From Rubrobacter marinus (GTDB lineage: Bacteria > Actinomycetota > Rubrobacteria > Rubrobacterales > Rubrobacteraceae), in contig NZ_CP045121.1 of the NCBI RefSeq assembly GCF_011492965.1, positions 806,001-870,000 of the forward strand: DNA of 64,000 nucleotides, written 5' to 3'. The stretch's first letter is position 1. Every line of letters starts with the position of its first letter. Below, piece after piece: positions 42,822 through 51,643 of the stretch. Both the position numbers and the translations under genes were made by a program. The notes beneath the pieces were generated by a model. The model had not been told where the DNA came from. It worked only from the letters and a program-made list of their open reading frames with translations, and searched no databases.

Positions 42822-44330
42822 ATGAGGCGCTCCCGGCAGTTCACCATGAAGCGGCGCCGGAGCCCCTGGCGCCGCTACGGCGTCCCCGTGGCGGTCCTCG
42901 CAGCTGCCGCGTGCGCCGCCTTCGTCCTCTTCGCCTCCCCCGGCGACTCCCCGAGCATAGGGGAGTACCTCTCCAGCGCGCGCTCCGACGGGGCGCCGCC
43001 CGAGGCGGCGGTCGCGCGCCCCTCGGAGGCGGGGGAAGCGGAGGCCGCCGCGCCCGCGGAGGAGGCGCCCGTCCGGGTACCCGTCTCCGAGCAGAGGGAG
43101 GCCTCGCCGGAGGCCGCTGCCTACCGGGTCGTGGCCTCGGAGATCCCCGGCGCGAAGCCGGAGGACGTGGAGGGCGTCTACAAGAGCACGAAGGACCCGT
43201 CGTGGGCCTCGGTCCGCGTGGATTGCCCGGGCGGGGAGGGGACCTACTTCGTCTTCGCGAAGCAGGGCGGCGACGGGAAGTGGACGGTCGAGCGGTCCAT
43301 CCGCGCCGACGAGCCCGAGTACCCGGAGAACGAGAACGTCCTGCTGGCCGGGGTCCCCGAGGACCTCGTGAAGTCCGTCTACCCGGAGAACCTGGCCCTC
43401 GAGGGGGGCGCGGAGGGCCTGCTCGTCGAGCCCGTCAAGCCCGGCCCGGTCCCCGAGGTCGAGCCGGCGTCCTTCTCCGCACCGGAGCCCGTCACCGAGG
43501 GCGTGGACGAGGGGGAGCAGGCCCGGGTCGACGAGGGGCTGGAGCCCATCCGCCGGGCGGTGGAGGGGTACGAGAAGGACCACGCCGGCATCGCCGGCGC
43601 TTACGTCGTGGACCCCGGGGGCGGCCTCGGCTACGGGGTGCGCGCGGACGAGCCTTTCTTCGGGGCCTCCGTTATGAAGGTGCCGGTCATGGTCGCCGTC
43701 TACCGCAGGATCGACGAGGGCGAGCTCGCCCTGAGCGACATGTTCGAGACGGAGGAGGGGGACTGGGCCGCGGGCGCGGGCTGGCTCCAGTGGGAGGAGC
43801 CCGGGGAGGTGCCCCACACCGTCGAGGACTACCTGTACATGATGATGACGCAGAGCGACAACGTCGCGACCAATGCCCTCATCCGCAAGGTCGGCGGTCT
43901 GGAGTACGTCAACGAGGTCGCAAAGGATCTGGGGGCCAAAAACACCGTGCTCCGCCAGAAGGTCACGAGCGAGCGGGCCATCGTCACGGGCCTGGACAAC
44001 CAGACCACCCCGCGCGACATGGCGACGATGCTCGCGGAGGTCGCCACCGGCGACGCCGCGAGCGAGATCAGCTGCGAGGACATGCTCGACCTCATGTACC
44101 AGAACGTCACCGACCGCTGGCTGGAGGCCGGCCTCCCCGACGACGTCTACGCCGCCAACAAGACCGGCTGGCTCTACAAGGTCTACGACGACGCCGGAGT
44201 CGTCCAGGAGGGCGAACACCCATACGTCGTCGCGATCTTCTCCAAGCACGGCCCCGACGACGTGGAGGCCGGCAAGGAGCTTATCAAGGACGTCTCCGAA
44301 TCCGCCTGGAAGGCCCAGAGCCACAAGTAG
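42822..44330 (+). CDS. Membrane-anchored class A beta-lactamase-fold protein
   Basis: The 502-residue protein has a basic N-terminus and one membrane helix (about 19-40), an Ala/Glu/Pro-rich stretch, a small domain (about 95-190), then a serine-hydrolase domain. The three class A motifs are present: SVMK (Ser about 283), SDN in MTQSDNVATNAL, and KTG in AANKTGWLYK. An Omega-loop ExxLN is not evident, so it may be a transpeptidase-like or wall-sensing relative rather than a resistance enzyme. It follows a VanW gene and precedes convergent murJ. Confidence 0.82.
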   Translation: MRRSRQFTMKRRRSPWRRYGVPVAVLAAAACAAFVLFASPGDSPSIGEYLSSARSDGAPPEAAVARPSEAGEAEAAAPAEEAPVRVPVSEQREASPEAAAYRVVASEIPGAKPEDVEGVYKSTKDPSWASVRVDCPGGEGTYFVFAKQGGDGKWTVERSIRADEPEYPENENVLLAGVPEDLVKSVYPENLALEGGAEGLLVEPVKPGPVPEVEPASFSAPEPVTEGVDEGEQARVDEGLEPIRRAVEGYEKDHAGIAGAYVVDPGGGLGYGVRADEPFFGASVMKVPVMVAVYRRIDEGELALSDMFETEEGDWAAGAGWLQWEEPGEVPHTVEDYLYMMMTQSDNVATNALIRKVGGLEYVNEVAKDLGAKNTVLRQKVTSERAIVTGLDNQTTPRDMATMLAEVATGDAASEISCEDMLDLMYQNVTDRWLEAGLPDDVYAANKTGWLYKVYDDAGVVQEGEHPYVVAIFSKHGPDDVEAGKELIKDVSESAWKAQSHK

Positions 44331-44446
44331 CCGACGGCCCGTAGGTCCCTTCGCAGTCGTCGTCCCCGGGCCCGCTCGGTCCTAACCGCCGGATCGGTGC
44401 TCGCATCTCTGCTCTTACGGGTGGCCGAGGGCCAGCGGCTCGGGCC

Positions 44447-46018
44447 TTACGCCCGGGCGAAGCGGCGCTTGATGAGCGCTATCGCCGGGCTCAGCTCCTC
44501 GGCCTTCAGCCAGTAGGCCACGGCGAGGTAGGCGGCGAGCGAGGCGCCCCCGACGGCGGCGAGGATGGCGAGGCGCTCGGGCGCGCCGGAGCCCGTCCCG
44601 AGCAGGGCCGTCCCCCCGTAGGCCACGGCGTACATGACGGCGCCTGCGGCGAGGGCCTTGGCGAGGGAGAGGAGGAGGCGCCTGCCCTCCAGGCGCTTCG
44701 TCTCGCGGCGCATGGCCCACAAGCCCAGCAGGGCGAGGACCGTGTAGACCGCCGAGAGGGCGAGGGCGATGCCGACCACCTCGAAGAGCCGCGAGAGCCC
44801 GTACGCCGTGGCCGCGTAGAAGGCGAAGATGACGACGTTCAGGGCCGCCGGGGTCTTCGTGTTCTGGCGCGCGTAGAACGCCCGGACGAGCAGGAAGTAG
44901 GCCGAGTAGCCGAGGAGGCCCACCGAGTAGGCGACGAGCAGGGCGGCGACGAGGCGCGTCTCCCTCGCGTCGAAGGCGCCGCGCTCGTAGAGCAGGCCCA
45001 CGATCGGGACGGAGAGCGAGATCAGGCCGACCGCCGACGGGACGGTGACGAAGGCCGCCGTCCTGAGCCCGAAGGAGAGGCTGGAGCGGTAGCCCTCAAG
45101 GTCGCCGCGGGCGTGCTTCTCGGAGAGGTCCGGCATCAGCGCGGTCGCTATGGCGACGACGAAGATGCCGTAGGGCAGCGAGAAGATCGTGAACGCGTAG
45201 CCGAGGTCGGCGGCGCCCCCGAACCCCGTGGCGAGGTAGGTGCCGAACGCCTGAAAGCCCACCGACGCCGCGACGAGGACGAGCATGGGCCCCGCGAGGC
45301 GGACGGTCGGCGCCAGCGCCGGGTGCCTGAGCCGCGGACGCGGCTTGTAGCCGAGCTCGAGCATCGTGGGGACGAGCGCCAGCGCCATCACGGCGACGCC
45401 GACGGTGACGCCGATCGCCAGCGTCCACTCGGCCGCGCCGCGGTTCGCGTCGACGAGGAGCCAGTAGGCGACGAAGGAGGCGATGATCAGGAGGTTGTTC
45501 AGGACGGGGGCGAAGGTCGGCAGGAAGAAGCGCCGGTGGGCCTGCAGCACGCCCGTCGCTATGGTGTTCAGGCCGTAGAAGAGCATCTGGAGGGCGAAGA
45601 TCCTGAAAAAGAACGTCGCGAGGTCCCTGGCGCCCGCCGCCTCCTCGGGGGTGAGGTTCTGCGCCCCCCAGTCGGTCGCGAGCGAGACGAGCGGCCGGGC
45701 GAAGACGATGCCGAGCCCGGCCGCCACGACCATCAGCGGGACCACGAAGGTGAAGAGGGTGTCCGTGAGGCGCTTCGCGTCGTCCTCGCCGTGGTTGGTG
45801 ATCCTCTCGACGAGCACCGGGATGAAGATGGAGTACAGGATGCCGCCGAGGAAGAGCTCGTAGATGAGGGTGGGCAGGAGCGCGGCCACGGTGTAGGCGT
45901 CGGCGACGTACCCGGCGCCCAGCACGGCCGCCTGCGCCATGATGCGTGCGTAACCCGTCACGCGCGAGAGTACGGTCGCCGCCGAGATCGAGAGCACTGC
46001 CCTCAACATGCCTGTCAT
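44447..46018 (-). CDS. murJ: Lipid II flippase MurJ
   Basis: The 523-residue membrane protein has about fourteen helices and the MurJ/MviN family pattern: SAATVLSRVTGYARIMAQAA at the N-terminus, ADAYTVAALLPTLIYELFLG in helix 2, FFRIFALQMLFYGLNTIATG, PTFAPVLNNLLIIASFVAYW, and LLYERGAFDARET before helix 10. It moves lipid-linked peptidoglycan precursor across the membrane. ATG 46018 is the start of homology. The two upstream wall genes converge on it. Confidence 0.93.
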   Translation of the reverse strand: MTGMLRAVLSISAATVLSRVTGYARIMAQAAVLGAGYVADAYTVAALLPTLIYELFLGGILYSIFIPVLVERITNHGEDDAKRLTDTLFTFVVPLMVVAAGLGIVFARPLVSLATDWGAQNLTPEEAAGARDLATFFFRIFALQMLFYGLNTIATGVLQAHRRFFLPTFAPVLNNLLIIASFVAYWLLVDANRGAAEWTLAIGVTVGVAVMALALVPTMLELGYKPRPRLRHPALAPTVRLAGPMLVLVAASVGFQAFGTYLATGFGGAADLGYAFTIFSLPYGIFVVAIATALMPDLSEKHARGDLEGYRSSLSFGLRTAAFVTVPSAVGLISLSVPIVGLLYERGAFDARETRLVAALLVAYSVGLLGYSAYFLLVRAFYARQNTKTPAALNVVIFAFYAATAYGLSRLFEVVGIALALSAVYTVLALLGLWAMRRETKRLEGRRLLLSLAKALAAGAVMYAVAYGGTALLGTGSGAPERLAILAAVGGASLAAYLAVAYWLKAEELSPAIALIKRRFARA

Positions 46019-46058
46019 GGAGCGATGGTACAGCAGGGGTTCTGGAACTAAAAGTCCG

Positions 46059-47162
46059 TTAAACGGTATCGAAACGGCGCATCCCCTGCGGGGCCGCGCG
46101 GAACCCGGATGCTCGGGGCACGGACCAGCCCGGCGGGTGCACGAGGTAGGCGATGCCGCCGGAGGAGCCCCTGTTCCGAAGCCAGGCGCGCGAGAGCTCC
46201 CCGCGCTCGTAGACCCTCGCGACGCCCGCGTCCCTAGGTGCTGCCGGGTCGTTGACGATCACGTCGCCCGAGGGGGCGAAGCCCCGGATCACGAGCAGGT
46301 GCCCGTCGCTCCGGGCGAGCGGCGCCCCCGAGAGCTCCTGCCCGACCACCCCGTTGTCCCAGGCCACGCTCACGACGAGCGGCACCCCCGCGGCCACCCA
46401 GCCCCCGGCCTCGGCGAGGGAGCGGAGGCGCCCCACCCGGGCCTCGAGGCCTAATGCCGCGGCGTAGGCGGTGTTGAAGGGCCAGTTGCCCCACCCCCGG
46501 TAGGCACGGTCGTAGACCCCGTCCGCCACCTCCGGGACCGGCCTGTCGAGGGCGCGCTCGCCGGTCTCCTGCGCCCAGTAGGCCATGACCATCGAGAGGG
46601 AGGTCGGGCTGCACCAGGCCTCGCCGCCGTGCGGGAAGAGCATCTGAGAGCGGGCCGGGACGGGCAGGTCCCTGCCGCGCGCCTCCGGTGCGGGCTCGGG
46701 GTCCCCCGGGTCCTCGCCGTGGCGCGAGGAGTCCGAGACGAGGACCGAGACCTCCCTCACGGTCGGCAGGAGGCCGGGGGTAGAGGAGACGAGGTCGAGG
46801 TCGAAGCGGTAGGCGTCGGCGTGGGTCCCCGGCGCCGTGCCCCGCACGGTGTCGACCTCCACCCGCCAGGCGGCCGGGGCTGCGGCTTCCTCGCTCCTCG
46901 CGCTGCTGCGGCGCACGGCCTCCGTGCCGCTCGCCCACACGCCCAGGTCGAGGGCGGGGCTCCAGCGTCCGTCCGACCGGACGGCGAACCTGAGGTGGAT
47001 CCAGGTCCCCGCCGGCGTCGTCGCGCTCCACGAGGGTACCAGGGTGTCGAACGGGAACGGGGTCTCGTAGACGGGGGACCGGAAGGTGGAGACGCGGGGA
47101 TGGGCGATGGAGACGCGCGTCGTCGCCCCGGGGCTCGGGAGGCCGAACGGCCCCTCGTGCAC
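46059..47162 (-). CDS. Peptidase C39-family-like protein
   Basis: A 367-residue protein with a beta-rich N-terminal domain (about 15-150) and a papain-like C39 domain. Catalytic Cys 184 is in GGEAWCSPTSLSMVMAYW, His in ARSDGHLLVIRGFAPSGDVI and the third residue in VNDPAAP. The order is that of the free-standing C39_2 peptidases. There is no signal peptide from GTG 47162, yet the N-terminal domain looks like one that binds wall or exported proteins; TATATA lies only about 13 bases upstream of this GTG. The pyrophosphatase gene lies 46 bases upstream. Confidence 0.75.
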   Translation of the reverse strand: MHEGPFGLPSPGATTRVSIAHPRVSTFRSPVYETPFPFDTLVPSWSATTPAGTWIHLRFAVRSDGRWSPALDLGVWASGTEAVRRSSARSEEAAAPAAWRVEVDTVRGTAPGTHADAYRFDLDLVSSTPGLLPTVREVSVLVSDSSRHGEDPGDPEPAPEARGRDLPVPARSQMLFPHGGEAWCSPTSLSMVMAYWAQETGERALDRPVPEVADGVYDRAYRGWGNWPFNTAYAAALGLEARVGRLRSLAEAGGWVAAGVPLVVSVAWDNGVVGQELSGAPLARSDGHLLVIRGFAPSGDVIVNDPAAPRDAGVARVYERGELSRAWLRNRGSSGGIAYLVHPPGWSVPRASGFRAAPQGMRRFDTV

Positions 47163-47208
47163 CCTGAGGTCTATATACGGTTCGCTCGTCGTTCGGGCCT
47201 CCCGGCGC

Positions 47209-47751
47209 TCAGGAACCGCCCCCGGAGAACTTCTCCCCGTAGAGGTTCATCGCGTGCTTCACGGCCTCGACGGCCGCCTCGGGGCCGGCGACCTCTCCGA
47301 CCTCGACCACCTTGCCTTCGAGGCTCTTGTACTCGGCGAAGAACCGGCTCATCTCGCGGAAGCGGTGCTCCACGAGCTCCCCGAAGTGCTCGTAGACCCC
47401 GTACTGCGGGTCGTCGGCGTGGACGCAGATCACGTTCTCGTCCCCTTCCCCGTCGTCCGTCATCGGGAGGAGGCCGATGGGCCGGACCTTGAGGATGCTC
47501 AACGGCTGGACGGGCTCCTGCATGAGGACCAGGACGTCCAGAGGGTCGCCGTCGTCGGCCAGCGTGCGCGGGATGAAGCCGTAGTTCTCCGGGTAGACGA
47601 CGGAGGAGTAGAGGATGCGGTCCACGAGCAGGAGCCCCGTCTCCTTGTCCATCTCGTACTTCACCTTGGAGCCCTTGGAGATCTCGACGACCACGTTGAA
47701 CGCGTCGGGGGCCTCGGACCCTATGGAGACGTCGTGCCAGGGATGCGTCAT
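47209..47751 (-). CDS. ppa: Inorganic pyrophosphatase (family I)
   Basis: ATG 47751 gives 180 residues, the usual length; longer frames upstream lack homology. Key motifs are EISKGSKVKYEMDKETG, VYPENYGFIPRTLADDGDPL followed by DVLVLMQEP (metal-binding Asp residues), GEGDENVICV and the His/Lys-rich FFAEYKSLEGKVVEV. The enzyme hydrolyses pyrophosphate and pulls biosynthesis forward in the cytoplasm. A leftward promoter lies about 230 bases upstream. Confidence 0.95.
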   Translation of the reverse strand: MTHPWHDVSIGSEAPDAFNVVVEISKGSKVKYEMDKETGLLLVDRILYSSVVYPENYGFIPRTLADDGDPLDVLVLMQEPVQPLSILKVRPIGLLPMTDDGEGDENVICVHADDPQYGVYEHFGELVEHRFREMSRFFAEYKSLEGKVVEVGEVAGPEAAVEAVKHAMNLYGEKFSGGGS

Positions 47752-48323
47752 CTGTCGCTCTCCGTTCTTGTAGTTCGCCTGGAGGAGACCGTGTGTTCGC
47801 TCCTCGGGGGCCGAGCGGCCCGACGAGCCGGGCGCGTAGCCCGCGTGCACGGGCGGGCCGGTCCCCGGGCGTGAGTGCCATCATGCGCGTGCCCGCTAGA
47901 GCACCGCGCCCGCAGCGGGCCGCTCTCGACGCCCCCGCTCATGCCCGTCCTTCCCATCTCCCCGATAACCCCCGGAATACTACAAGCGTCGCAGAACACG
48001 GGCAACGAGTCCCCTCCAAGTACGGATCGGGCGCTCCCCAGGCGCCCCTGGGAGGGGATGGAGGCCGGGATCTCGCGCCGTCCGCGGCCCACGACGGCGG
48101 TCCCTCGGCCCCGGATAGCCGCGGTCTGGTGGCTCGTCCGGAGGGCTGATCCGGGACGGACATCTGGGGCGCATCCTCCTTTCGGTTTGCGAGAATCGTA
48201 TGCTCGTTGGATGCATTCGGAAAAAACTTTGCTACAGTATGCGCCGTGAAGCCCGGCGGCCCCATCGACCGTTGCATGGCCGCTGCCGTTCCGAAATAAC
48301 AGAGAAGCGGAGAGGTGACGGAC
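47752..48323. other. Gap between divergent ppa and sortase genes
   Basis: The 572 bases hold the leftward promoter at 47,977-48,005 and a weak rightward -10-like CAGTAT at 48,235-48,240. Frames of up to 124 codons exist but have no ribosome site or family resemblance; I count none as a gene. Confidence 0.45.
47977..48005 (-). promoter_or_regulatory. Leftward sigma-70-type promoter of ppa
   Basis: Read leftward: TTGCCC (48005-48000), 17 bp, TAGTAT (47982-47977). It implies a leader of about 220 bases before ppa. Confidence 0.55.
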
Positions 48324-48926
48324 GTGCTTGTGAGGAAGATGGTACTGGTGCTGGCGACGATCGCGCTCGTGGCGTTCGTGGCGTCGTGCGGCGGGGGTTC
48401 GGGGGACTCGGCCAACGCCCCGGCCGCCCCCCAGGAGCCCGAAGAGCGCGCCGAGCCCGCCGCCCCGGCCGGCGACGAGACGCAAGCCGAGGTGCCCGAG
48501 GACAAGACGCTCAGGCTCACCATCCCCAAGATGGCCCGCATCGAGGACGACGTCATCCCCACCACCGCCGGAGACGACGAGGCCGCCCTCAAGGACCACG
48601 CCGCCATACACCTCGAGGGGACCGGCTACCCGTGGGAGGAGGAGGCCAACGTCTACGTGGCCGGCCACCGCCTGGGCTACCCCAACACCGACTCGTTCCT
48701 GGCGTTCTGGGACCTCGACGCGCTGGAGAACGGGGACAGGATCAGGGTAAAGGACGCCAACGGCAAGGAGTACGTCTACGAGGTGTTCAAGGAGTTCGAC
48801 GTGGCGCCCACCGACCTGTACGTGCTGGACCCGGTGGCGGGCAAGAACGTGCTGACGCTGCAGACGTGCACCTTGCCGGACTACTCGAGGCGGCTCATCG
48901 TCCAGGCCGAGCTCAAGCAGGGCTAG
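48324..48926 (+). CDS. Sortase with lipoprotein signal peptide
   Basis: GTG 48324 is chosen because GGAGAGG lies nine bases upstream; GTG 48315 touches it. The 200-residue protein begins VLVLATIALVAFVASCGGG, a lipoprotein signal with Cys 21, then an Ala/Pro/Glu linker. The sortase core has VAGHRLGYPNTDSFLAFWDL (His), NVLTLQTCTLP (Cys in the TLxTC motif) and YSRRLIVQAEL (Arg). Sortases are usually held by a membrane helix, so a lipid anchor is unusual. It is a single-gene unit; no pilin or LPxTG substrate is nearby. Class unclear. Confidence 0.85.
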   Translation: MLVRKMVLVLATIALVAFVASCGGGSGDSANAPAAPQEPEERAEPAAPAGDETQAEVPEDKTLRLTIPKMARIEDDVIPTTAGDDEAALKDHAAIHLEGTGYPWEEEANVYVAGHRLGYPNTDSFLAFWDLDALENGDRIRVKDANGKEYVYEVFKEFDVAPTDLYVLDPVAGKNVLTLQTCTLPDYSRRLIVQAELKQG

Positions 48927-48950
48927 CCCGCAAGGAAGCACGACGGCAAG

Positions 48951-48983
48951 CGAGGGGGCGGTCCTGAGGGGCCGCCCCCCTCG
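48951..48983 (+). terminator. Terminator of sortase gene
   Basis: CGAGGGGGCGG pairs with CCGCCCCCCTCG with one bulge, starting 25 bases after the stop codon. Confidence 0.6.
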
Positions 48984-49068
48984 TCGTCCTGGGTCCCCGT
49001 CGGGGGGTGCGCGGGACGCTGTAGTATGCTGGCTGGCGTAGTCGGCGCGACGTTCTGGGAGGTCTCGT

Positions 49069-50043
49069 ATGCAATATCGCAGGTTCGGCCGGACGGGCTG
49101 GTCCGTCGGCGAGGTCGGCTACGGGATGTGGGGGATGGGCGGCCAGTGGGACGCGGTCGACGACGAGGAGTCCCTGCGCTCGCTGGAGAGATCCGTCGAG
49201 CTCGGCGTCAACTTCTTCGACACCGCCTGGGCCTACGGCGACGGCCGCTCCGAGCGGTTGCTCGGCGAGCTCGTCGCCCGCCACGGGGACCGCAGGATCT
49301 ACGCGGCCACCAAGATCCCGCCGAAGGACCGCGAGTGGCCCTCGAAGCGCGGCTCGAAGCTCGACGACGTCTTCCCGCCGGAGTACATAAGGGAGTACGT
49401 CGAGAGGAGCCTCCAGAACCTCGGCCTCGACAGCATCGACCTGATGCAGTTCCACGTCTGGGAGGACGCCTGGGCCCACGACGAGCGCTGGCAGGAGGCG
49501 ACGCAGGGCCTCAAGGACGAGGGCCTCGTCCGCGCCTGGGGCCTCAGCCTCAACCGCTGGGAGCCGTGGAACGGCCTGGAGACCCTGAGGACCGGCCTCG
49601 TGGACTCGGTTCAGGTGATCTACAACATCTTCGACCAGGCGCCGGAGGACAGGCTCTTCCCCCTGTGCGAGGAGCTCGGCGTCGCCGTCGTAGCGCGCGT
49701 CCCGTTCGACGAGGGCACCCTGACCGGCACCCTCACGAAGGACTCCACGTTCCCCGAGGGGGACTGGCGGGGCACCTACTTCGTCCCCGAGAACCTCCAC
49801 TCGTCCGTCGAGCACGCCGAAGCCCTCGAGCCGCTCGTCCCCGAGGGCATGACGATGCCCGAGATGGCGCTGCGCTTCATCCTCTCCAACCCGGCCGTCT
49901 CCACGGTGATCCCCGGCATGCGCAAGCTCCGCAACGTCGAGTCGAACGTCGGCGCGAGCGACGGGAGGGGCCTCCCGTCCGACCTCCTCGCCAGGCTGAA
50001 GGAGCACCGCTGGGACCGCCAGCCCACCGAGTGGTCGCAGTAG
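49069..50043 (+). CDS. Aldo/keto reductase
   Basis: ATG 49069 has GGGAGG upstream and TAGTAT (49022-49027) as a probable -10. The 324-residue protein has the AKR tetrad: Asp and Tyr in FFDTAWAYGDGRSERLLGE, Lys in YAATKIPP and His in LMQFHVWEDAW. SLNRWEPWNG and the C-terminal STVIPGMRKLRNVESN form the NADP pocket. The family reduces aldehydes and sugars; the substrate here is unknown. A sugar-kinase gene follows on the same strand. Confidence 0.88.
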   Translation: MQYRRFGRTGWSVGEVGYGMWGMGGQWDAVDDEESLRSLERSVELGVNFFDTAWAYGDGRSERLLGELVARHGDRRIYAATKIPPKDREWPSKRGSKLDDVFPPEYIREYVERSLQNLGLDSIDLMQFHVWEDAWAHDERWQEATQGLKDEGLVRAWGLSLNRWEPWNGLETLRTGLVDSVQVIYNIFDQAPEDRLFPLCEELGVAVVARVPFDEGTLTGTLTKDSTFPEGDWRGTYFVPENLHSSVEHAEALEPLVPEGMTMPEMALRFILSNPAVSTVIPGMRKLRNVESNVGASDGRGLPSDLLARLKEHRWDRQPTEWSQ

Positions 50044-50135
50044 GGCCCCCGACGACGGGCCGTCCACGAGATGAGGGTGGCTCGACGCGAGCGGCGGGCG
50101 TCGGGCTCCCTCCCGAGGCGTAAGACGGCGGCGCG

Positions 50136-51599
50136 ATGCTACTGGTAGGACTCGACCTCGGGACCGGCTCCGCGAAGGCCGTGCTCGTCGACGAGGGCGG
50201 GGCCGTTCTGGGCGAGGGGGCCGCGACCTACGCCGTGCGCTCGCCGCGCCCCGGCTGGGCGGAGACCGACCCCGGGGATTGGTGGAGGGCCTGCGCGGCC
50301 GCGGTCCGGGCCGCGGTGGGGAGAGGGGCGGTGAGGTTGGGGGGCTGGGGCTCTCCGGGCAGATGCACGGGTGGTCCTCTCGGACGCCGGGGGGAGCCCC
50401 TGCGGCCCGCCGTCCTGTGGGCCGACGCCCGGTCCGTGGAGGAGCTGGGGGCCTACGAGGCCCTGGACCCGGAGCTTCTCCGCCCCTCGCGAACCCGACG
50501 GCGGCCGGGATGGCGGGCCCGAGCCTCGTCTGGCTGCGGGGGAACGAGCCCCGATCGTACCGGGCGGCGCGGTGGGCGCTGCAGCCGAAGGACTGGCTGC
50601 GGCTCCGGCTCACCGGGGAGGCCGCCGCCGAGCCGTCCGACGCCTCCGCCACGCTGCTCTACGATCCGGAGGCGGACGGCTGGGCGTGGCCGGTCGTCGA
50701 GGCCCTGGGCCTGCGGGGGGAGACCCTGGCCCCGCTCGTCCCGTCGGGGTCGGTCGCGGGGGGTCTTACGGGGGAGGCCGCGGAGGCCCTGGGCCTCCCC
50801 GGGGCCTCCCCGTCGCCGCCGGGGCCGCGGACACCGCCGCCGCCGCCCTGGGGACCGGGCTCCTGGGGAGGGGGCCGCGCAGCTCACGGTCGGGACGGGC
50901 GGGCAGGTCGTGGCCCCGCGCGAGCTCCCGTCCCCCGACAGGAGCCGCCGGACCCACCTCTTTCGCGCCGCCCACGAGGACCCGTCCGGGCGCTTCTACG
51001 CGATGGCGGCGGTGCAGAACGCGGGGCTGGCGCTCGAGTGGGTGCTCGGCGTGCTCGGGTGGGCTGGGAGGAGGCATACCGCGAGGCCTTCGCCGTCCCC
51101 GCCGGGGCCGGGGGCGTCCTCTTCCTGCCGTACCTCAGCGGGGAGCGGACGCCGCACTTCGACCCCGGGCTCGCGGGGCGTGGGTCGGGCTGGGGCTCGG
51201 TCACGGGCGCGGGCACCTCCTGCGGGCGGCCTTCGAGGGGTGGCTTTCGCGCTGCGCGAGGGGCTCTCGGCGCTCGAGGGGGCGGGGGTGCGGGCGCCCG
51301 AGCCGAGGCTCGCCGGCGGCGGCACCTCGCGCGAGCCCTGGCGGCGCCTGCTCGCCGACGTGCTCGCGCGAACGCTCCTGGTCCTCCCCCCGAGCGTCGC
51401 GGGCGTCGCGTCGGCGCGCGGCGCGGCGCTCCTGGCCGGCATCGCCGTGGGCGCCTACCGCTCGGCGAGGGAGACGCTCGCCCTCGCGCCCGAGCCCGTC
51501 GGCACCGTCGTCCCCGAGGACGACTCCCCGTACGAGGAGGCGTACACCCGCTACCGGGAGCTCTACGGACGGATCGGGACGGGCCGAAGCCGCCCGTAG
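50136..51599 (+). pseudogene. xylB: Xylulokinase (FGGY family) with nine single-base frame breaks
   Basis: All three forward frames carry consecutive pieces of one FGGY kinase: LLVGLDLGTGSAKAVLVDEG, GGLGLSGQMHG, LRPAVLWADARSVEELGAY, LANPTAAGMAGPSLVWLRGN, LQPKDWLRLRLTGE, LTVGTGGQVV, LFLPYLSGERTPHFDPGLAG and PRLAGGGTSREPWRRLLADV. The frame moves in the same direction nine times. Eight breaks lie in G or C runs: 50369, 50389, 50483, 50801, 50865, 51057, 51175, 51237; the first is near 50336. One extra G or C at each restores about 490 residues. It phosphorylates D-xylulose or a similar sugar. I suspect sequencing error rather than decay. Confidence 0.8.
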
Positions 51600-51643
51600 G
51601 GCTCCGGGGGTAGGCCTGGACGGAGATCGGGTAGAGAAGCCAC

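Noticed and set aside
47875..48249. 124-codon rightward frame in the ppa-sortase gap
   Set aside because: No ribosome site, low-complexity Pro/Arg/Ser composition and overlap with the leftward ppa promoter.
50136..51599. Xylulokinase as a truly decayed gene
   Set aside because: Nine breaks with no substitution stop and all in the same direction fit missing bases in the sequence better; kept as a broken gene only formally.
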